Source of the DNA: Phoronis australis
Taxonomy: Eukaryota > Phoronida > Phoronidae
Reading direction: 5' to 3'
Length of the DNA: 64,000 nt
Assembly: GCA_002633005.1 (NCBI GenBank)
Contig: NMRA01000111.1
Coordinates: 276,866 to 340,865, forward strand
Shown here: in pieces, positions 47,901 through 59,314 of the stretch
Layout: every line of letters starts with the position of its first letter
Position numbering within the stretch: the first letter of the stretch is position 1
The notes under the pieces: generated by a model
What the model was told of the DNA's origin: nothing
The model's input: only the letters and a program-made list of their open reading frames with translations
Databases searched by the model: none
Program-made: the position numbers and the translations under genes

Positions 47901-50900
47901 CTCTGACATTAATGACAGAGGCTAAAAATTTCTCAACTTTCTAGCAAGTACTCACTTAGAGTCGTGTAATGTGGGTAATAAACAAAATTTCAGATCCGAA
48001 GCCAGAATAGAAGTACTTGACTTAACACTTATGTGTTCTTGAGGCTCAGGTTGAAGTGCCGTATAAACCTCAGAATTAAAATGATTAGGAACATCCGGCA
48101 CACGTGTTGGCATAAATGTGACGATGAACTTGAAATAAAAATTAATAAAGGAAACTTTACATTTGATACTTCTTCTATTGAGAAACTTGAAGAATATTCT
48201 AATAAAGTAAACAATATCGTAAAGTGTTCCTTCGAAGCAGCATGTCCTTTAAGAAAACTAAAACATAAAAATACTCGTGAACAGTGGAATTCGGAGCATG
48301 CTGAACTCCAAAGAAAGGCTCGCCATGTTCATCGCAAAGCCATCCACAACAATGATGTTTGGATTGGAAAAAATTAAAACTTACCCAGCCCCTTTTCGAA
48401 AAGGCTATCATGAAACTCAAGGAGAATCATTGAGTCGTTAAACTGAGGATAAATAAAGCCTTACTTCAATTGCTAGACTGGATAAAGCACTCCCCAGAAA
48501 CAAAACAGCACAATTAGGCTGTGTGTAAAAGAAAAAAAAGATAAGCCAAATGACCACGTAACTTTATGGTTAAACGATTGCAAGGAAGCTGATGCGGGGA
48601 TGTTCACAAGGAGACATATAATCTCTTTTTTGGAATTGTACCATGAACTCTCTTCTTTTTAAATTACAAAGACTTCGTTAAAGACGCTACTAGACTTTTT
48701 GTTAGCGAGCTTGATACTGGTACGTTCTTAATTTGGGAACAGTCTTCTTTCATCTGTTTTTCAGGCATGAAATATAACATCGAGAGACATAACAAACAAA
48801 AAAAAAACAGTAGCCATATTACTTCATGTCACATCGTCAGGCAATGAGTGGAATGAACATATACATATAGAAATAAACAGTGAAATACACGTGGCAGTGG
48901 GAACAGGGGCATACAGGCACAGAGTGTGAATGCAACACACGGTAGGAAGCCTGCAATCCTATCGAAACAGAGCCGTGTCATACACACCTGTGAGATGTTC
49001 ATTCAACATAGGTTTTTCGTGACTATCAATAGCGATTCCAAAATCTTATGCCGAAATATGTCATTTTCAACATAGCGAATGATGTTATTGTCTACTATTT
49101 CTTGTCTAGTTATTTTTCGGCCATGTTGGTGTACAAAGTGATCTTGAATGGACCTCCCTGCAAGTGGATGGACAACCGTTGCGAGAGAGAGAACACATCG
49201 TGTGTCCAATGTACGATGTTTACGAGAATGAGGACGAAGGCTTAAGGTTTGAGATGTATTGAGCAGATCTCATGAGAATAACATCGAAACACTACCTGAG
49301 GACAACGCTAGTCAAAAGTCAAGAAGAGTTTGTAGCGAGACACCCCGCAAAAGGCATACTTAGAATCCTGTACGTAATAATACGGGCAGACATGTCGTCT
49401 ATCTGTTTACATGAGGGAGTGGAAAGCATGTGTTCGAAAGTGTGTCAGTACAGTTACAAAACAAAATGCTTAAAAGCACAATTTGGGAAGATGACGCAGT
49501 TTGTCTTCAGTTCAGTTTTCATGACAAGAGAAGTTGAGGGTGAAACACATTAATGTAAGCTTAAACTATCTGCATGTAAGAAACTTGAAAAAGGTGTTGG
49601 AAATGACATGTCGCACTGCTCCCCTATCACTGCATCACCCCATTTGATTTTCTACCTTAGCTTTGTATTCTTTGAACACTGAGAATACATCACTTTTGTT
49701 AGATACAAAATGCACAGAAGCATATCTTGTATAATCATCAATGAATGCTACAAAAAAACAAGAAAGATGCGCATACAGAATTTGGCAAGATGATAGAGTT
49801 TGAGTTACCTTCAGTTGTTGAAACAGGAGGAGTTGTGGCTGAAACACAACAACGTAATGTAAGTAATAAAATGATCTGCATGCAAGAAACTTGAACAGTA
49901 TGTTGAAGGTTACCAACTGTCTGTTACACAAACCTCTATTTTATGGTGGGAGTTGTATCTCAAAATAAAAATCACAGCACGACTTACCTTTAGTTGTCGT
50001 CACACGAGGAGTTGTGGCTGAAACGCAACAATATTAGTTAAGTATTAAAAATTTTACAAAAGGTGTTATATGAATGCCACATTATAGTCCATTCGAGACA
50101 AGAGGCACAAAGTAGAATAACAAACATTTATATAAGCACAGTTAAATACAATACAAACGAGTTAATCAATTTTTGTCTATGCACTGTGGCCAAGAAAAAA
50201 GTTTCCCAATGTTTTCAGGAATCTTCATGAAATTGTTGAATTATACTATACGCCTGATAGTATGGCCATGGAATACGGGTTGTTCTATTGTGAGGTTTGA
50301 TATGGAAGAACTACTTTTCCGTATTCAACGCGCATTGAATACGGATGCCTTGTTTCTCGCCAAAATTTCCTCCTGAGCACACAATATACTACCATTGGCA
50401 GAAACATGATTATATATATAGCATCACTTTGGGTTCAGCTCCGTACGCAATATTTTCACATGCAGTACTATGATATGAGTTCTGAAAACTAAAAAAAGTG
50501 AACTAAAAATATTATTGACAATGTTTCTTAATATACCGTGAAATTTTGCACCTGAGTAGAACACTTAAATGACAAAAAGTCTCGAACTTGCCACAATATA
50601 TATGGGATTAGGAAAGCTATATACATTACAAATGCATGCCTCCTTTAGGTCACCTATTGCACTACACCAGTTGAGATTCGTCACGGTCAAATATGAGTCA
50701 GTTTTTGAATTCGTTCTCAAAACAATCAAAATACGTCGAGCCCAAAAGCAAAACTGCAACTTCTGTAAACACTGTATTTTTGTCAATTTTATGATAAATT
50801 TCGGAATACTTTCTACCTAAAAATTATAACAACCGAGCGCAAGGAACATTTTTAAGAAGCGTCTGAACGTGCATCAGCCACATTGTCTAGGTGTCCTGCA

Positions 50901-53900
50901 CAGAAATTACTCAACGAAGTAAAAAAATCGTCAGAAACCTAAGCAAACTTTAATTTAGAAATAGATTTAGCTCAAACTCTGAAGAAAATACCGAAAATAG
51001 CAGATATGCTCCCCAAGCCTGTAGCTGCTGTAAAATACAACTTGACTGCTGTGTCATGCAGGCTGCAAAAAATCATTCATAAAAATTTTGCGTGCACGTA
51101 TACGTGTCACGCGATCTGCGATCATCATTGATAAAAGATGACAAACGAAACCAAAACCAGGCATCGTCCTCGTTCAAATACTTTTGCATATCACGAATCC
51201 CGATATAATAACACACTGGTACGAACACGTACTTTGTATAACCTATACGTATAGCACAGGGTTACGTTTATCAAAATTGACATTCATATATTGCTGAAGG
51301 AGATCTGCATAAGCATTACACACCAACAAAAGGTGCAGTTCGTCTCCAAAGTAGTTTACATTACAGAAAAAGCAAATTGTATTACAGAAATCTATTTTGT
51401 TGCTTCCACTTCCACGTTTAATTTTTGGTTCGCACAACGAAATCTTGAGAAATTTTGTATAGAATGACGAGGTAGATTAAATTGAAAACATTTCTCAGAA
51501 GAGTAATTGTGTTTGAAAGATTTAAAATAGAACACTGTGATTTGTGTTTTTTATGAATTTTAACTGCACAACCTTGTAAGTATGCCTAAAAGCAAATCTC
51601 TCTTTGGAAAATTTGTTTAAAAGTGTTAAATCACATGTTACACCTTGGTTTATCCACACTTCATAGAATCCATAACTGGATAAAAGTGAACTGACAGAGG
51701 AAGACCAATTAAAAAGAAAATCTGCCGTTTCTGTCAAGAATAAATAGCATGTCATACATAGCTCGGACATACTTGCTTGACGGCAATTTCAGTATCTTAG
51801 ACCAAAATTTGTACATGTTATCAAATGTTTTGCAATTAGAGGATAACGCCAGCATTCACTTAATACGGCTGCATTGGAACAAGAAGTTCTGCCACCAAGC
51901 ACCATTTTACAGTATTTCACGTGAAAACGTTGTATGGTGTCATACTTTTTCAGCTGGATGTTAACAACTGTCTTTTACAGGGTTTGTTCTAAAAACCCTC
52001 GACCCCATAGCCCACNCCCCCACCCACGACCTGCATCAGCAGCTGTATCTTTCCGCACTTTACACATTCAATAATCATATTTCATCAGTGAACGACTTTC
52101 TTATAAGACGTATCTACACGCTAATTGTGCTGTCTCAAGTTTAGTGGTTAAAAACAGCAAGTGGCGTAGGAACATGATCTGAAATAGAGGATTGAGAGTA
52201 TGCTATCGTTGTCACGGAAATAGTTCTACGAGTGGCTACCAATAGCCCTTATTCACTAAACTTAGGGAGAGAGATGATTAACGTGAATGCACATAATTTT
52301 AGATTGTAACATTTGCTTTATGTTGTATACTCGTATACAATATACTCCATGTAACGTCGAGCTAAGTTTTAGTTAACATATTGTTTTTTTCAAACTGTAT
52401 TTACTGAAAAAATTACATATTCGTCGATCTCTCGCTCTCTCCCAAACGCTTGAATCTGCCATTCACTGAAGAGCCCTCTGCCAGGTACGACATTTGAAAC
52501 CTTGGTAGGCCTCTGATGTGATTAGGTCGCGTTGTTTTTTTGTTCTGTTTTTGGCTTTCAAACTTGCCAAATCGACTCTCTTAATTACAAGAAACAGGCA
52601 AAAACAAGCTGAACTCACGGCCAGGCCTGTGGGTCCTTCAACTCAGCGCTTCCTGTATGTTCAGAAGGAGTCGAGGGTGTTGTGGGCCGTGGATAGAGAG
52701 GGATGTAGGTCGAGGGGGTCGTGGTGTGCGGGGGTCGAGTGAGTTTTAGAACAATCCCTATTTCATCGTGCATTTCAAAACCAAAAAATCCAAAATTGTG
52801 ATCGTGGTTTTTCTTTGTTCAGATTCCTGCCGAATTCTAGACGAAAGACGAAGCTATAGATCCGCGAATCGATGATTAAAAATGCCGTCACAGCGCCACC
52901 TATGCCGATTTCTCTATAAGACAATACATCCCGGGCTGTTAAGTGTACTGAAAGCATTGATTGGCATCCGACAAAAGTGCCGTGTAAAATAGTCTATTTG
53001 ATAATCGCCGCTTGACCAGTGAAATCCAGATACCTCAAGTACAGCGTGACGTTGCACTAATCGAATGGAACAAGCAGACATCATTTGACGTGATTGAACA
53101 ACATACCGAATTTTAGTGAAAAACACCCGTTCTTGAAAGCCGGAGTAACGAGAAAAAATCAACAAAACAACAAAACGGAACAGGGAAACCTGGATTTACT
53201 GAAGTCCTAGCGAAAAACAATGCAGACAGCATAAGACGAGGTTATCCACATACAGAATGTCAAAGAGATCAGTCACCGATACATGCGCGCACGCGGGGAG
53301 GGGACGAAGTTGGCAAAAGGTCCGCCCCCCTGAGAGACAAAAAGTCCAAAAAAATGGCACAAAAGTCCACTAAATAAGCGCAAACGCGCAATTCACAGTG
53401 GTGTTCCCGTTTTTTTCAATCCGCCCGCTCTTTTGTTAGCAAAAGGTCCACCACGTCAGGAATTGGAGCCCCACCATATTGAAGGCTGGGTGCGCGCATG
53501 CGATAACCGGAGATAGGTCTCTACAAAGCGAAAGAAAACCGCCGCCACACCGCCAATTTGCATCCGATAGGAACAAAAAGCACCTGGGTCCGAGGTCTAA
53601 TCCTTGTACTCGAAATCCAACTGGAAACGTCTTTGACATTTTATGTTTTACTTTTTGTGAACTCAAAAATTTGACACTAATGCTGGTGCCATTATGTGCA
53701 AAATAAGATTATAACGTTATCCACGCAAGCCATTTCGGACTCGAGGATAGAATAATTGATACTGTCCTAAAGTTTGCAAAAAAATACTGAGAACATTTCA
53801 AACAAGTTTCGAATTCGATTTCAAGTAAACAGATTACAATACAGGCCTGGGCCACGAGACACATGTTGTGTGCAAATTTCATGAACACCGCTAGTGACAT

Positions 53901-56900
53901 TACCGAGAACGGCGTACAAGCCATGAGGTTCTTGAACACTAAAACTTATGACTGCGCAGCAGCCTGAAAAGTGCACAAGAATTGGATCTTATTGATCAGT
54001 AAAGCTCTAGAAGAACGCGAGAACAATAAATCGGAAAAACTTTATATCAAATGCATGCAGAACTAGAGCTTAGTCAATCGAAATTTGTACAGCGTTCGTG
54101 ACGGCATTACCTTGTAAGCGATATCTCCCTGAAACAATGGGCCTCGATAACTTATCGGGATGAACGCTGTAAAACCATTTCATTTGGATCGAGTGAAAAA
54201 GGCGAATTGTCGCGTGTGTTCAAACTTATTCAGTGTAAAATTCAACTTCACGACAAAACAATATATTATGAAAATTTCATTTCACCAAATAAGTAAGCAA
54301 GACAAAGGAAAAGTCTTGGGTTTCGTGAATAACAAGCAAACTACACAAAAAATTCGCTTCACGACAGAGTAATACTTAGCGAATAGTAGTCTGTCAGGAA
54401 AAAATAGCAAGCAACAAATCCTGTCGACTTCTCTTTTCACTTATGTAATCTTCTGAACTTCAGTTAAAATCATTGTTCAATTTCGGGACTAGTGCTACTG
54501 CCACTGAAATGTAGATTCACGTTTTTGACATACAACGGAAAAAACAAAAAGTAAACATTCCTTCAACAACTTCCCAAAATGACCAAAAAACCTCCTTTGC
54601 AATTCCATTGGAATCATACCATGTTCAAAAATTGGTGAATACCATGATGAAAAAAATACTTTTCACTATAGGCCTAAGCCTCATGCATTGTTATATTTTA
54701 AATTACCATATACAAACCTTACATTAAGTAAGAAGAATAAGTAAAAATATTTGATTGTGTTTTAGAAGAACATTTAGATTTTTCATTGACATCGAAAGTT
54801 TTGGCTGAGGCTGCAGGGAGTGAACTTAGGTGACTGATTTCTAAATTTAAGTACTTAAACGGCTTGGGAGATCAAACTTACAAAAAAAAAAAATGTTTGA
54901 CTCTTGCGTCAGTCCTATCCTTGATTATTGTGCTGGAGTTCGGGGTTTTAATCAGCATAGCAAATGTTATGCAGTACAAAATAGGTATAGATGCTGTTTT
55001 CTCTGAGTAAACTGATTGGCGCCAAATGTAGCGGTTCATGACGACATGGCCTGGCATGACTCTGTTTTATGACACCAGTGTTACTAAGGTGATTTTTCTT
55101 TGGGATTATAGGTTGCAACAAATAACGTTAATTAAAACGCTTTCTTTGAATAAGTGCTCTTTTGACAAAGAGTCATCTTGCAAAATTCTGCAAAGGCAAC
55201 TGGCTGACACCTGGTCAGAACAGATCCAAAGAGCGCCCAAATTGGAGAATTCTAAATTTTTTAAAAATTGCTTTTGAAACAGAACTGCACATTAAGCTTC
55301 CACGTGACAGATCTTTACGAACATTTCTTTCTCAGTGTCGCAGTGGAATCCTTCTTCTGAGAATAGAAACGGGAGGTTTCATAGGTTTGTTCTTGGAGGA
55401 CAGACTGTGTGAGAAATGTCAGGCAGGAAAAGGTGAGGATTAGTTTCATTTTTTGCCTCATTGTTGTGTATATACACAAAACGTACCGATAGTGGCGTAC
55501 CTGAGGTCATATCCCACGAGACATTATTCGGCGTATCGACTGAAACCGAAGGTTGAGGTCGATACGCGGAATAATGTCTCGTGGGATATTACTTCATGTC
55601 CGCCGATCGAGGTACGTTTTTTTGTTTATCCTAAGTTTCTTTCATTTTTGCTGCACATTTTTAAATACTTCACTCAGACTGCTCACGTAGCGGATCACAA
55701 CCTATATGCGCGTTAGGTTGCATGTTTTCTCTAGTATAAGAAACAGTTTTAAATGTAACGATTTATTACTTGAGATAACAGAGAGGAAAACAACGGCAAC
55801 TTAGCACTGAACTTGTATCATCTCCTGAAAATAGTTAAATAACAACAATACTTGATACTGTAGTTACCGAGGAATCCGCGCCTGAGTTGCAGACAATATA
55901 ATATTTAGCAAATGAAATCTGAGACAGAACTGTCATGTAATTAACAGCCCTGCTCCAGATGTTACGATTGCTATAATTGTATCACTTTAAATAAATTATT
56001 TTCGGAAAGTTTAATGATCTAACCAGCTAACGACGTCGAGTCGACATTGCCCTACCGTTTGAACTTTCTATGAAAAAGGTCACTGCAGTGCGGGAGGTGA
56101 ATACATGGCAGTATTTCCCTCCACAGACTCAACGCGTATGGAAAAATGACAATCTAAGAGAAAAGTGTTTGATGCTTTTCGCACTATGTTTAGCCTAGAC
56201 CCCAAATAATTCTTGAATAGTGAATTTTTATGTATCATGTTTTCTAATGTAAGTACCATACATTCTTTAGGTTAACATCTCAGGGATTCCTTTTCAATCC
56301 GGAAATTAAATGTGTATTCTACTGTTTCGTAACTCCTGTTGCTCTTGTTGGAGTGGCATGTCTCAGTTCCTTCCATGTTCTTCCACGATTCTTTCCACGT
56401 TGTGATTAGTTAGTTATTGTTCAATTGCTACAATAATGCACACACATAGAATCTTCCTTGTTCCTCCATGTTGTCATTAACTAATTTGTTTTTATTGTTA
56501 CAGTATTGTAAGCCTCTTCGAGGCTAGATGCTTCTTAGGCACGATACTTAAAACAAAGAAAACACAAAAAATAAATAATATTCCGTAGGTACATGTACAG
56601 CGAAACGCGTAAAAATGTCTTTGAAATTAAAAACTGTCTTTACAAATAATCTGTATTTCGCCTGGAGAGTTAAAAAGCAAAACAGAAACCACAACTCGTA
56701 CGTTGAAATAATAGAGAGTCGGAAGTTTCAAAATCAATGGCGATTGATAAAAGAGGGAAATCACATGAATGCAATTCACGGTTCATTCCGCATAGCAGGA
56801 CTGCAGACCACGAGAGATAACTTCAAAATAAGCAAAATGATATTTAGCCAGTCAAATGTTTTTGTGTAACAAATCCAAGTACGTGGTTTAAGTCAACGCA

Positions 56901-59314
56901 TTGAAATTCAACTTTGTACATGTACGGAACTACATACTTCAAACAATTTTAACACAGTTTTAATTACATGTGCACTAACTTACAGCCTGGAGAACAGAAT
57001 CCGCAGAATTTGGGACAGCTGTATCTGGCCCATGACTCCTGGTCAATGCATACAGATCTGCTGTAGTCATGGCAATTTGTTATCTTGTCCTCACATGCTG
57101 TTTTGAAATAAATGAAAGCATTAATTTTGCAGTACGGTTTCCTAACATCTTACTTTCTACGAGCAAAATACACAGGATGTTTGGGAAATGTTGTGACATG
57201 ATCTTACTCTTACAAGAATTGAGTGAACGTACCATGTACTGTGTTTTCATTCACAATGCTTTTCAATACATAACCACTTTAGGATCTCTCACCAGTACTA
57301 CCATCTTCATGAACGACTACAATGGCCTGATCATTGTCATTGTATGACCTGGAGTAGTTTTCAAAATGTACTACACTGGAATTAACAAGAATCTGACAGA
57401 CTGGGCGAAACACTGTACGAGAATGCCTGTGAAAGTGAGAGTGGAGACAGTTAAAAACGTTTACTAAAAAGGGACTATCTCAGTTACGCAAAATAGTAAT
57501 CTGCACCTGCTCAAATAATCAAGATGGCAGTTAGTTTGACTTTACTTCAGTTGTAGTCACAAGCGGAGTTGTGGCTGAAACACGTAATATAAGTTATACG
57601 TTAGAGTGCACCGTATATATGGAGGATGAGGAAATGTCTTGGAGATTATATCAGAATCAGAAATGTTTACTTATGTATGTAGACCTTGGCCTCATAATAC
57701 AATTCACGTTAAAACTTTCCAATAACAATTTTTCGGATTCTAATATAGTTGCTCTTGGAATAGATAATGCCAGGCTTGTACTTCACATGGATCGTGACTA
57801 ACTACTGTGGCATTATCTGTAATAATCATCAGCAAAAGTTTCTGTGCACATCACCAAGGTCAGGGCAGTGACACACAAACGAATATCGTTTTCAATTTGA
57901 CCAGTATTGCGTATTCCACAAATTCTCTCATCTGGGGTTAGACCTGCGTGCCGCCCTGTTTCAATGTACAGCTTGTGCATTGAACTAGTAAGTAGTTTCC
58001 TTAGCGAGGAGTCTAAAACATGGACGTATTTTTCACACAGTACTTCCGTTTTGACAGAACAACAAAATTGATAATTAGTTGAAGTATTAATTACAAAGTG
58101 CCAATTTTGTACGTAGAAGTCAATTAATCCCTTACAAAATTTTGAAATGAATAAATCTACGTCACCCGGTCCGTATAATCATACCTTCCACACCCGTAGG
58201 TGAATCATAGCATTTTCACAGAACCTACCCAGTTTGTTGTCTCTAAAAGTAATCTCTATTTTACCTTGAGGGCTAAATATCAAATTTGAACCACAGCACA
58301 TACGTTGAAACAACAAATGGTTTGAAGGGTGACAATAAACAAAAAAAACACGATGAACCGTTTTGCCTCAAAAGAACAGACTACGACAGTCGAGTGTAGC
58401 GATACGCTTTGCGTGCAAAGGTCATCTTCATCAGACAAAAATGCGAACTGTAGCTTGCGTATACATGTACATTAACTTAGAAAAATCACCACAAAACATC
58501 ATACAAAAGATATAATTGCTCTTTGCCAAATAATTACAGTATGACAAAGCGTTTGACTTGTCATTCGTTCAATAACAAGCAAGCAGTCAAACAAGCAAAT
58601 ATAGTTCGAGACAAATTAAGATAATAACAAGTTTTACTTCGCAAAGTAAAAACTCATGTTCGTACTAAGTAACAAATGGCAAATTTTATTGATTTCTTTG
58701 TCGTTTTTTGTGTACTCTGGAAGCAAAATTTTGTTGATTTCTCAATGGGTTTATAGTTAGCTACACGTCCAAAACAACACCCACAATGTTGGTAATGTCG
58801 GTTAAAACCCGCATAAAATTCTGTAACTGTGAAAAAACTGTAATATTGAGCATCAAAATAGAATCCGCAATACATCCGATGAACCAAGTGACGATGTGGA
58901 TGAGATCCGTGATGGGAAATCTAGTGGGCCGTCGGTTCTTACATCTCAATCTAAGTGCTCAAAGAGAGAAGCTACCTGAATAGGTTTTCTAGAACTTTAC
59001 AAATACCAGGAAAATGTCCATGGGATTATTTTCAAAAGGAATTGATTTGATATTAGCCCAGAAATTCTTTAATAATTTCGAATAACTAGAATGAATGTCA
59101 AGATTTCGATGCATTCAAATTCTACCTCGCTTGTGTGACAAACTTGTGTAATGTATATAAGTTATCAACAATTTTAAACTGCGTGTGGCTAACTTACTGG
59201 CTCCAATACAGAATCCGCAGAATTTGGCGCAGTTGCGTCTTGCCCATGGCTCATAATCACCAGTACATGTAGATCTGCCGTAGGAATAGCAACGTCGGTT
59301 CAAGTCTTCACAGC
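41851..59314 (-). CDS. Multi-ShKT secreted protein with Thr/Pro micro-exon linkers (5' end missing)
   Basis: Minus-strand exons in transcript order: 59198-59314, 57546-57574 (damaged?), 56984-57097, 49988-50017, 49809-49838, 46582-46611, 42736-42849 and 41851-41960 (stop TAA). The four long exons each code one ShKT module with six cysteines spaced C-x6-C-x7-C-x10/11-C-x3-C-x2-C. The 30-nt exons code ten-residue linkers such as TTPPVSTTE. All internal borders are phase 1. ShKT folds are small disulfide domains of secreted proteins (peptidase partners, cnidarian peptides). The Lys-Tyr pair that lets the sea-anemone peptide block potassium channels is absent at the matching positions in all four modules, so channel blocking is not indicated. 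Thr-rich linkers are likely O-glycosylated. No signal-peptide exon or promoter was found upstream to 64000. It converges on the PAN gene. Confidence 0.75.
42736..42849 (-). CDS. ShKT module exon
   Basis: 38 codons, phase 1-1 (tatgtag / gtaagt). CEDKLDNC, TKSVC, LAKYIC and AKYCGFC carry the six cysteines, followed by a TCT-type tail with one extra cysteine. Confidence 0.88.
42850..44696. other. Intron DNA, no feature seen
   Basis: No exon or repeat family recognised. Confidence 0.35.
44697..44820. repeat. hAT-like MITE-type end (CAGTGGCGGATCTAGG)
   Basis: It starts with the same CAGTGGCGGAT terminus as the MITE at 19819 and runs into G- and C-rich stretches. The right boundary is unclear. 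Confidence 0.5.
44943..44997 (-). repeat. tRNA-like sequence (SINE head or tRNA pseudogene)
   Basis: On the minus strand GGTGGTGTAGTGGTAAC fits an A box and AAGTTCGAGTC a B box with tRNA-like spacing. The acceptor stem does not pair and the loop would give a TTA anticodon, so a working tRNA is unlikely. Confidence 0.5.
44998..46581. other. Intron DNA, no firm feature
   Basis: Some plus-strand frames (46354-46596, Cys/Lys-rich, CKLCKAKKNKNVC) look like possible transposon remnants but no family could be assigned. Confidence 0.3.
46582..46611 (-). CDS. 30-nt linker micro-exon (M4)
   Basis: tgtttcag / gtaagt borders, phase 1-1, coding TIPLTTTTK. Same length and phase as the micro-exons at 49809 and 49988. 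Confidence 0.65.
46700..47310 (+). pseudogene. Decayed L1-type LINE reverse transcriptase fragment
   Basis: Across several frames it matches the RT start region: P.DGFSVEF, then VISVLPKGNKPKENLGNWRP and GCFAQRLKNVIEFSLRENLS. Frameshifts and stops show it is dead. It lies in the intron between M4 and M3 on the opposite strand to the ShKT gene. Confidence 0.65.
47740..48600 (+). pseudogene. Decayed LINE, endonuclease end and linker region
   Basis: It reads GADSTAHQ..SS.SDINDRG, FLASTHLESCNVGNK and EVLDLTL, the C-terminal APE-endonuclease motifs of Jockey/CR1-type LINEs. A linker with CPLRKLKHKNTREQWNSEHA follows. Several stops; not functional. Confidence 0.75.
48601..49477. other. Intron DNA, no feature seen
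   Basis: No exon or repeat recognised. Confidence 0.35.
49478..49607 (-). pseudogene. Dead duplicate of a linker micro-exon cassette
   Basis: It aligns with 49767-49913 (which holds micro-exon 49809-49838), sharing CTGCATG.AAGAAACTTGAA and the acceptor-side block, but the acceptor AG reads AC and the donor is lost, so it can no longer splice. Confidence 0.55.
49635..49754 (-). pseudogene. Copia-type integrase fragment
   Basis: Codes FVAFIDDYTRYASVHFVSNK and VFKEYKAKVENQMG, matching the D-containing core of Ty1/copia integrase (F.DDYSRY...). Only about 40 residues remain. Confidence 0.75.
49809..49838 (-). CDS. 30-nt linker micro-exon (M3)
   Basis: gtgtttcag / gtaact borders, phase 1-1, coding TTPPVSTTE. 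Part of the ShKT gene model. Confidence 0.65.
49988..50017 (-). CDS. 30-nt linker micro-exon (M2)
   Basis: cgtttcag / gtaagt borders, phase 1-1, coding TTPRVTTTK. Very similar in sequence and flanks to M3. Confidence 0.68.
50018..51242. other. Intron DNA, no feature seen
   Basis: No exon or repeat family recognised. Confidence 0.35.
51243..51950 (-). pseudogene. Decayed LINE C-terminal region
   Basis: On the minus strand, in shifting frames: VLGGRTSCSNAAVLSEC, SSLLSSYGFYEVWINQGV, and NYFGDELHLLLVCNAYADL..QYM. These match the region after the reverse transcriptase in LINEs of marine animals, including the GDE.HL...C end motif. Confidence 0.7.
51980..52758 (-). mobile_element. Minisatellite-ended element, copy 3 (inverted)
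   Basis: Starts GGTTTGTTCTAAAAACCCTC and ends GAGTTTTAGAACAATCCC. The interior (for example ATACTCCATGTAACGTCGA) is the reverse complement of copies 1 and 2. An N at 52016 lies in the left minisatellite. Confidence 0.75.
52759..53283. other. No feature seen
   Basis: No exon or repeat recognised. Confidence 0.35.
53284..53500. repeat. MITE with ends ATGCGCGCAC / GTGCGCGCAT, copy B
   Basis: Homologous to 23112-23350 (shared AAAGTCCACTAAA, GCAAAAGGTCCAC, ATATTGAAGGCTGGGTGCGC). Confidence 0.75.
53581..53855. repeat. MITE with CCTGGGTCC..GGTCTAATC ends, copy A
   Basis: The left CACCTGGGTCC...GTCTAATCCTTGTACTCGAA and right ends form an imperfect inverted repeat. Related to 60362-60770 and to half copies in the PAN introns near 23712 and 29352. 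Confidence 0.6.
53856..54859. other. No feature seen
   Basis: No exon recognised; a possible 18-nt exon near 54105-54122 is not supported. Confidence 0.3.
54860..55445 (+). pseudogene. Decayed LINE C-terminal region
   Basis: DSCVSPILDYCAGV, IFLWDYR, and SLRTFLSQCRSGILLLRIET, then EDRLCEKC match the region after the reverse transcriptase in marine LINEs (Jockey/CR1-like). Frameshifted. Confidence 0.75.
55475..55626. repeat. Palindromic MITE (ACAAAACGTACC ends), copy A
   Basis: Arms ATCCCACGAGACATTATTCG.. and ..GAATAATGTCTCGTGGGAT are near-perfect reverse complements around a short centre; the outer ends are ACAAAACGTACC / GGTACGTTTTTTTGT. Confidence 0.85.
55627..56983. other. Intron DNA, no feature seen
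   Basis: AT-rich, no exon or repeat recognised. Confidence 0.35.
56984..57097 (-). CDS. ShKT module exon
   Basis: 38 codons, phase 1-1 (aaacag / gtaagt). CEDKITNC, YSRSVCIDQESWARYSC and PKFCGFC supply the six cysteines. Confidence 0.9.
57546..57574 (-). CDS. Linker micro-exon with one base missing (M1)
   Basis: Codes TTPLVTTTE after gtttcag, like M2 and M3, but the donor side reads GAAGTAAAG, not GAAGGTAA. Using GTAAAG as donor leaves 29 nt and breaks phase, so it is either skipped or dead. Confidence 0.4.
57575..59197. other. Intron DNA
   Basis: No exon seen. A short MYCGFYF-like minus frame near 58870 faintly recalls the ShKT end CGFC but has no module. Confidence 0.35.
59198..59314 (-). 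CDS. ShKT module exon, most upstream one found
   Basis: 39 codons, phase 1-1 (aaaccag / gtaagt). CEDLNRRCYSYGRSTC, EPWARRNC and AKFCGFC. The preceding exon (signal peptide expected) was not found in the window. Confidence 0.9.

Noticed and set aside
54105-54122. Possible 18-nt micro-exon between tttcag and gtaatg, minus strand
   Set aside because: The translation has no Thr/Pro linker character and there is no paralogue.
58654-58887. Possible fifth ShKT exon (MYCGFYF in a minus frame)
   Set aside because: Only a three-residue resemblance; the other five cysteines and splice sites are missing.
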